Both the position numbers and the translations under genes were made by a program. The notes beneath the pieces were generated by a model, which was not told the DNA's origin, did not search any database, and saw only the letters and a program-made list of their open reading frames with translations. Shown here one piece after another: positions 5,819 to 6,722 of a stretch of 6,722 bases of DNA. Each line of letters starts with the position of its first letter. Within the stretch, counting starts at the first letter, position 1. This stretch comes from Burkholderiaceae bacterium (GTDB lineage: Bacteria > Pseudomonadota > Gammaproteobacteria > Burkholderiales > Burkholderiaceae): NCBI GenBank assembly GCA_025458735.1, contig JALORV010000035.1, positions 1 through 6,722 on the forward strand. The letters run 5' to 3'.

Positions 5819-6722
5819 TCAGGCGCGCAACGCTTCCTCGATGCGCCGCTTGTCCCAGCCCGGCACCAGCAGTTCGACGAACGAGTAGACGAAGCCGCGC
5901 AGGTAGGTGCCCTCCTTGACCGCCAGCCGCGTGACGTTGCGGCCGAACAGATGCCCGCACGGCAGCACAACCAGGCCATCGCGCGGCCCGTCGACTGCCA
6001 CGCCGGCGACGATGCCGACGCCCATGCCGATCTGCACGTAGGTCTTGATGACGTCGGCGTCGATCGCCTCGAGCACGATCGAGGGCTCGATGCCGGCCTG
6101 CGAGAAGGCATCGTCGACCTTGCCGCGGCCGGCAAACTGCGGCTCGTAGGTGACGATCGGGTGGCGCGCCAGGTCCTTGAGAGTCAGCTTGCCGGGCGTG
6201 GTGGCAAAGCGGGCGAGCGCATGGCCGGGCTTGATGATCGCGACATGCTGCCAGTCGTAGACCGGGATCGACAGCAGCCCGGGCGTGTTCGCCAGGGATT
6301 CGGTGGCCACCCCGAGATCAGCCTGCCCGTGCACGAGCATCGACGCGATCGCCGGCGGGTTGGCCTGCAGCAGCTTCAGCCTGACCTGCGGAAACTTCAG
6401 TGCGAACTGCTGGATCACCTGCGGCAGCACGTAGCGTGCCTGGGTATGCGTGGTGGCCACGCGCAGCGTGCCTTCCGGGCTGCCCGCGTAGTCGCGCGCA
6501 AGCTTCTTCAGATTATCGACCTCGAGCATGATGCGCTCGGCCGCCTCCAGCACCACGTGCCCGGGCGCGGTCAGCCCCTTCACCCGCTTGCCGTGGCGCG
6601 CCAGGATCGGCACGCCTAGCTCGTCCTCGAGATCGATGATCGACTTGGAGATGCCCGGCTGCGAGGTGTGCAGCGCGCGCGCCGCCTCGGTCAGGCTGAA
6701 CTTGTGGCGGGCCGCCTCGCGC
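5819..6722 (-). CDS. cysB: CysB-like LysR-type transcriptional regulator (5' end beyond right edge)
   Basis: The frame is open from the right edge to TGA 5821-5819, giving 300 visible residues that begin REAARHKFSLTEAARALHTS. Comparison with CysB, which starts with about nine residues before this REA(A/V)R block, suggests only about 27 bases are cut off. The winged HTH carries HTSQPGISKSIIDLEDELG (visible residues 18-36). The effector domain contains THTQARYVLP (91-100), ATESL (139-143), AIDADVIKTYV (219-229) and GHLFGRNVTRLAVKEGTYLR (256-275), all strong CysB/Cbl signatures. CysB is a tetrameric activator of sulfate assimilation and cysteine biosynthesis genes that responds to O-acetylserine or N-acetylserine; Cbl/SsuR paralogues control sulfonate use. 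No cys or ssu structural genes are in view, so CysB and its paralogues cannot be separated by context. The segment normally reading G-S-P-T-Q is A-N-P-P-A here. The reductase gene follows after 43 bases. Confidence 0.88.
   Translation of the reverse strand, partial: REAARHKFSLTEAARALHTSQPGISKSIIDLEDELGVPILARHGKRVKGLTAPGHVVLEAAERIMLEVDNLKKLARDYAGSPEGTLRVATTHTQARYVLPQVIQQFALKFPQVRLKLLQANPPAIASMLVHGQADLGVATESLANTPGLLSIPVYDWQHVAIIKPGHALARFATTPGKLTLKDLARHPIVTYEPQFAGRGKVDDAFSQAGIEPSIVLEAIDADVIKTYVQIGMGVGIVAGVAVDGPRDGLVVLPCGHLFGRNVTRLAVKEGTYLRGFVYSFVELLVPGWDKRRIEEALRA

Noticed and set aside
4753..5919. A 388-codon plus-strand open frame opposite the reductase
   Set aside because: It is antisense to the well-supported ketopantoate reductase-family gene, has shadow-type His/Arg/Ala composition and matches no family motif.
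5776..6135. N-terminal extension of the reductase frame up to 6135
   Set aside because: It overlaps the CysB-like coding region in another frame and is Ser/Arg/Ala-rich. The Rossmann fold begins exactly at the GTG at 5775, which has its own GGAAG site.
5645..6619. A 324-codon plus-strand open frame opposite the CysB-like gene
   Set aside because: It is antisense to a clear LysR-family protein, and its composition is that of a mirrored coding strand.

Overview
The window is GC-rich DNA with dense coding and codon use typical of a proteobacterial chromosome. The CysB-like regulator, the phasin and the tRNA-Ala together suggest a beta- or gamma-proteobacterium; the CysB C-terminal half reads most like Burkholderiales-type CysB. 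This lineage call is inference from remembered family sequences, not a search. No phage, IS element, CRISPR array or integrase is visible, and the content looks like ordinary chromosomal backbone.

Left part (1-2003, all minus strand): the N-terminal 42 codons of a RidA enamine/imine deaminase run off the left edge. Upstream of it lies a PAS-GGDEF-EAL cyclic-di-GMP protein. Its reading frame is broken near position 355. The last 47 residues of the EAL domain continue in another frame (354-211), and about 14-15 residues (3n+1 bases, roughly 43-46) that should lie between are missing. The predicted product lacks the EAL catalytic glutamate.

Middle part (2004-3697, plus strand): after a 365-base GC-rich divergent intergenic region come a small XRE-type helix-turn-helix protein and a phasin. 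Both have Lys/Arg/Ala-rich N-terminal tails, which suggests a polyhydroxyalkanoate-granule module in which one protein coats granules and the other may link granule state to DNA or transcription. A strong hairpin with T-runs on both strands (3653-3681) ends the phasin transcript. It also terminates the convergent tRNA-Ala(CGC) gene (3698-3773, minus), which has its own near-consensus sigma70 promoter at 3825-3853.

Right part (3774-6722): a plus-strand alpha/beta hydrolase of the arylformamidase-like HGGYW type converges with a minus-strand pair. That pair is a CysB-like LysR regulator, missing only about nine N-terminal codons at the right edge, followed 43 bases later by a ketopantoate reductase-family enzyme with a GTG start. 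The convergent stop codons are four bases apart, inside a small CTAG inverted repeat.

I found no convincing undescribed multi-gene system. The best leads are the broken c-di-GMP gene, the HTH-phasin pair with matching basic tails, and a diverged effector-pocket segment in the CysB-like protein.
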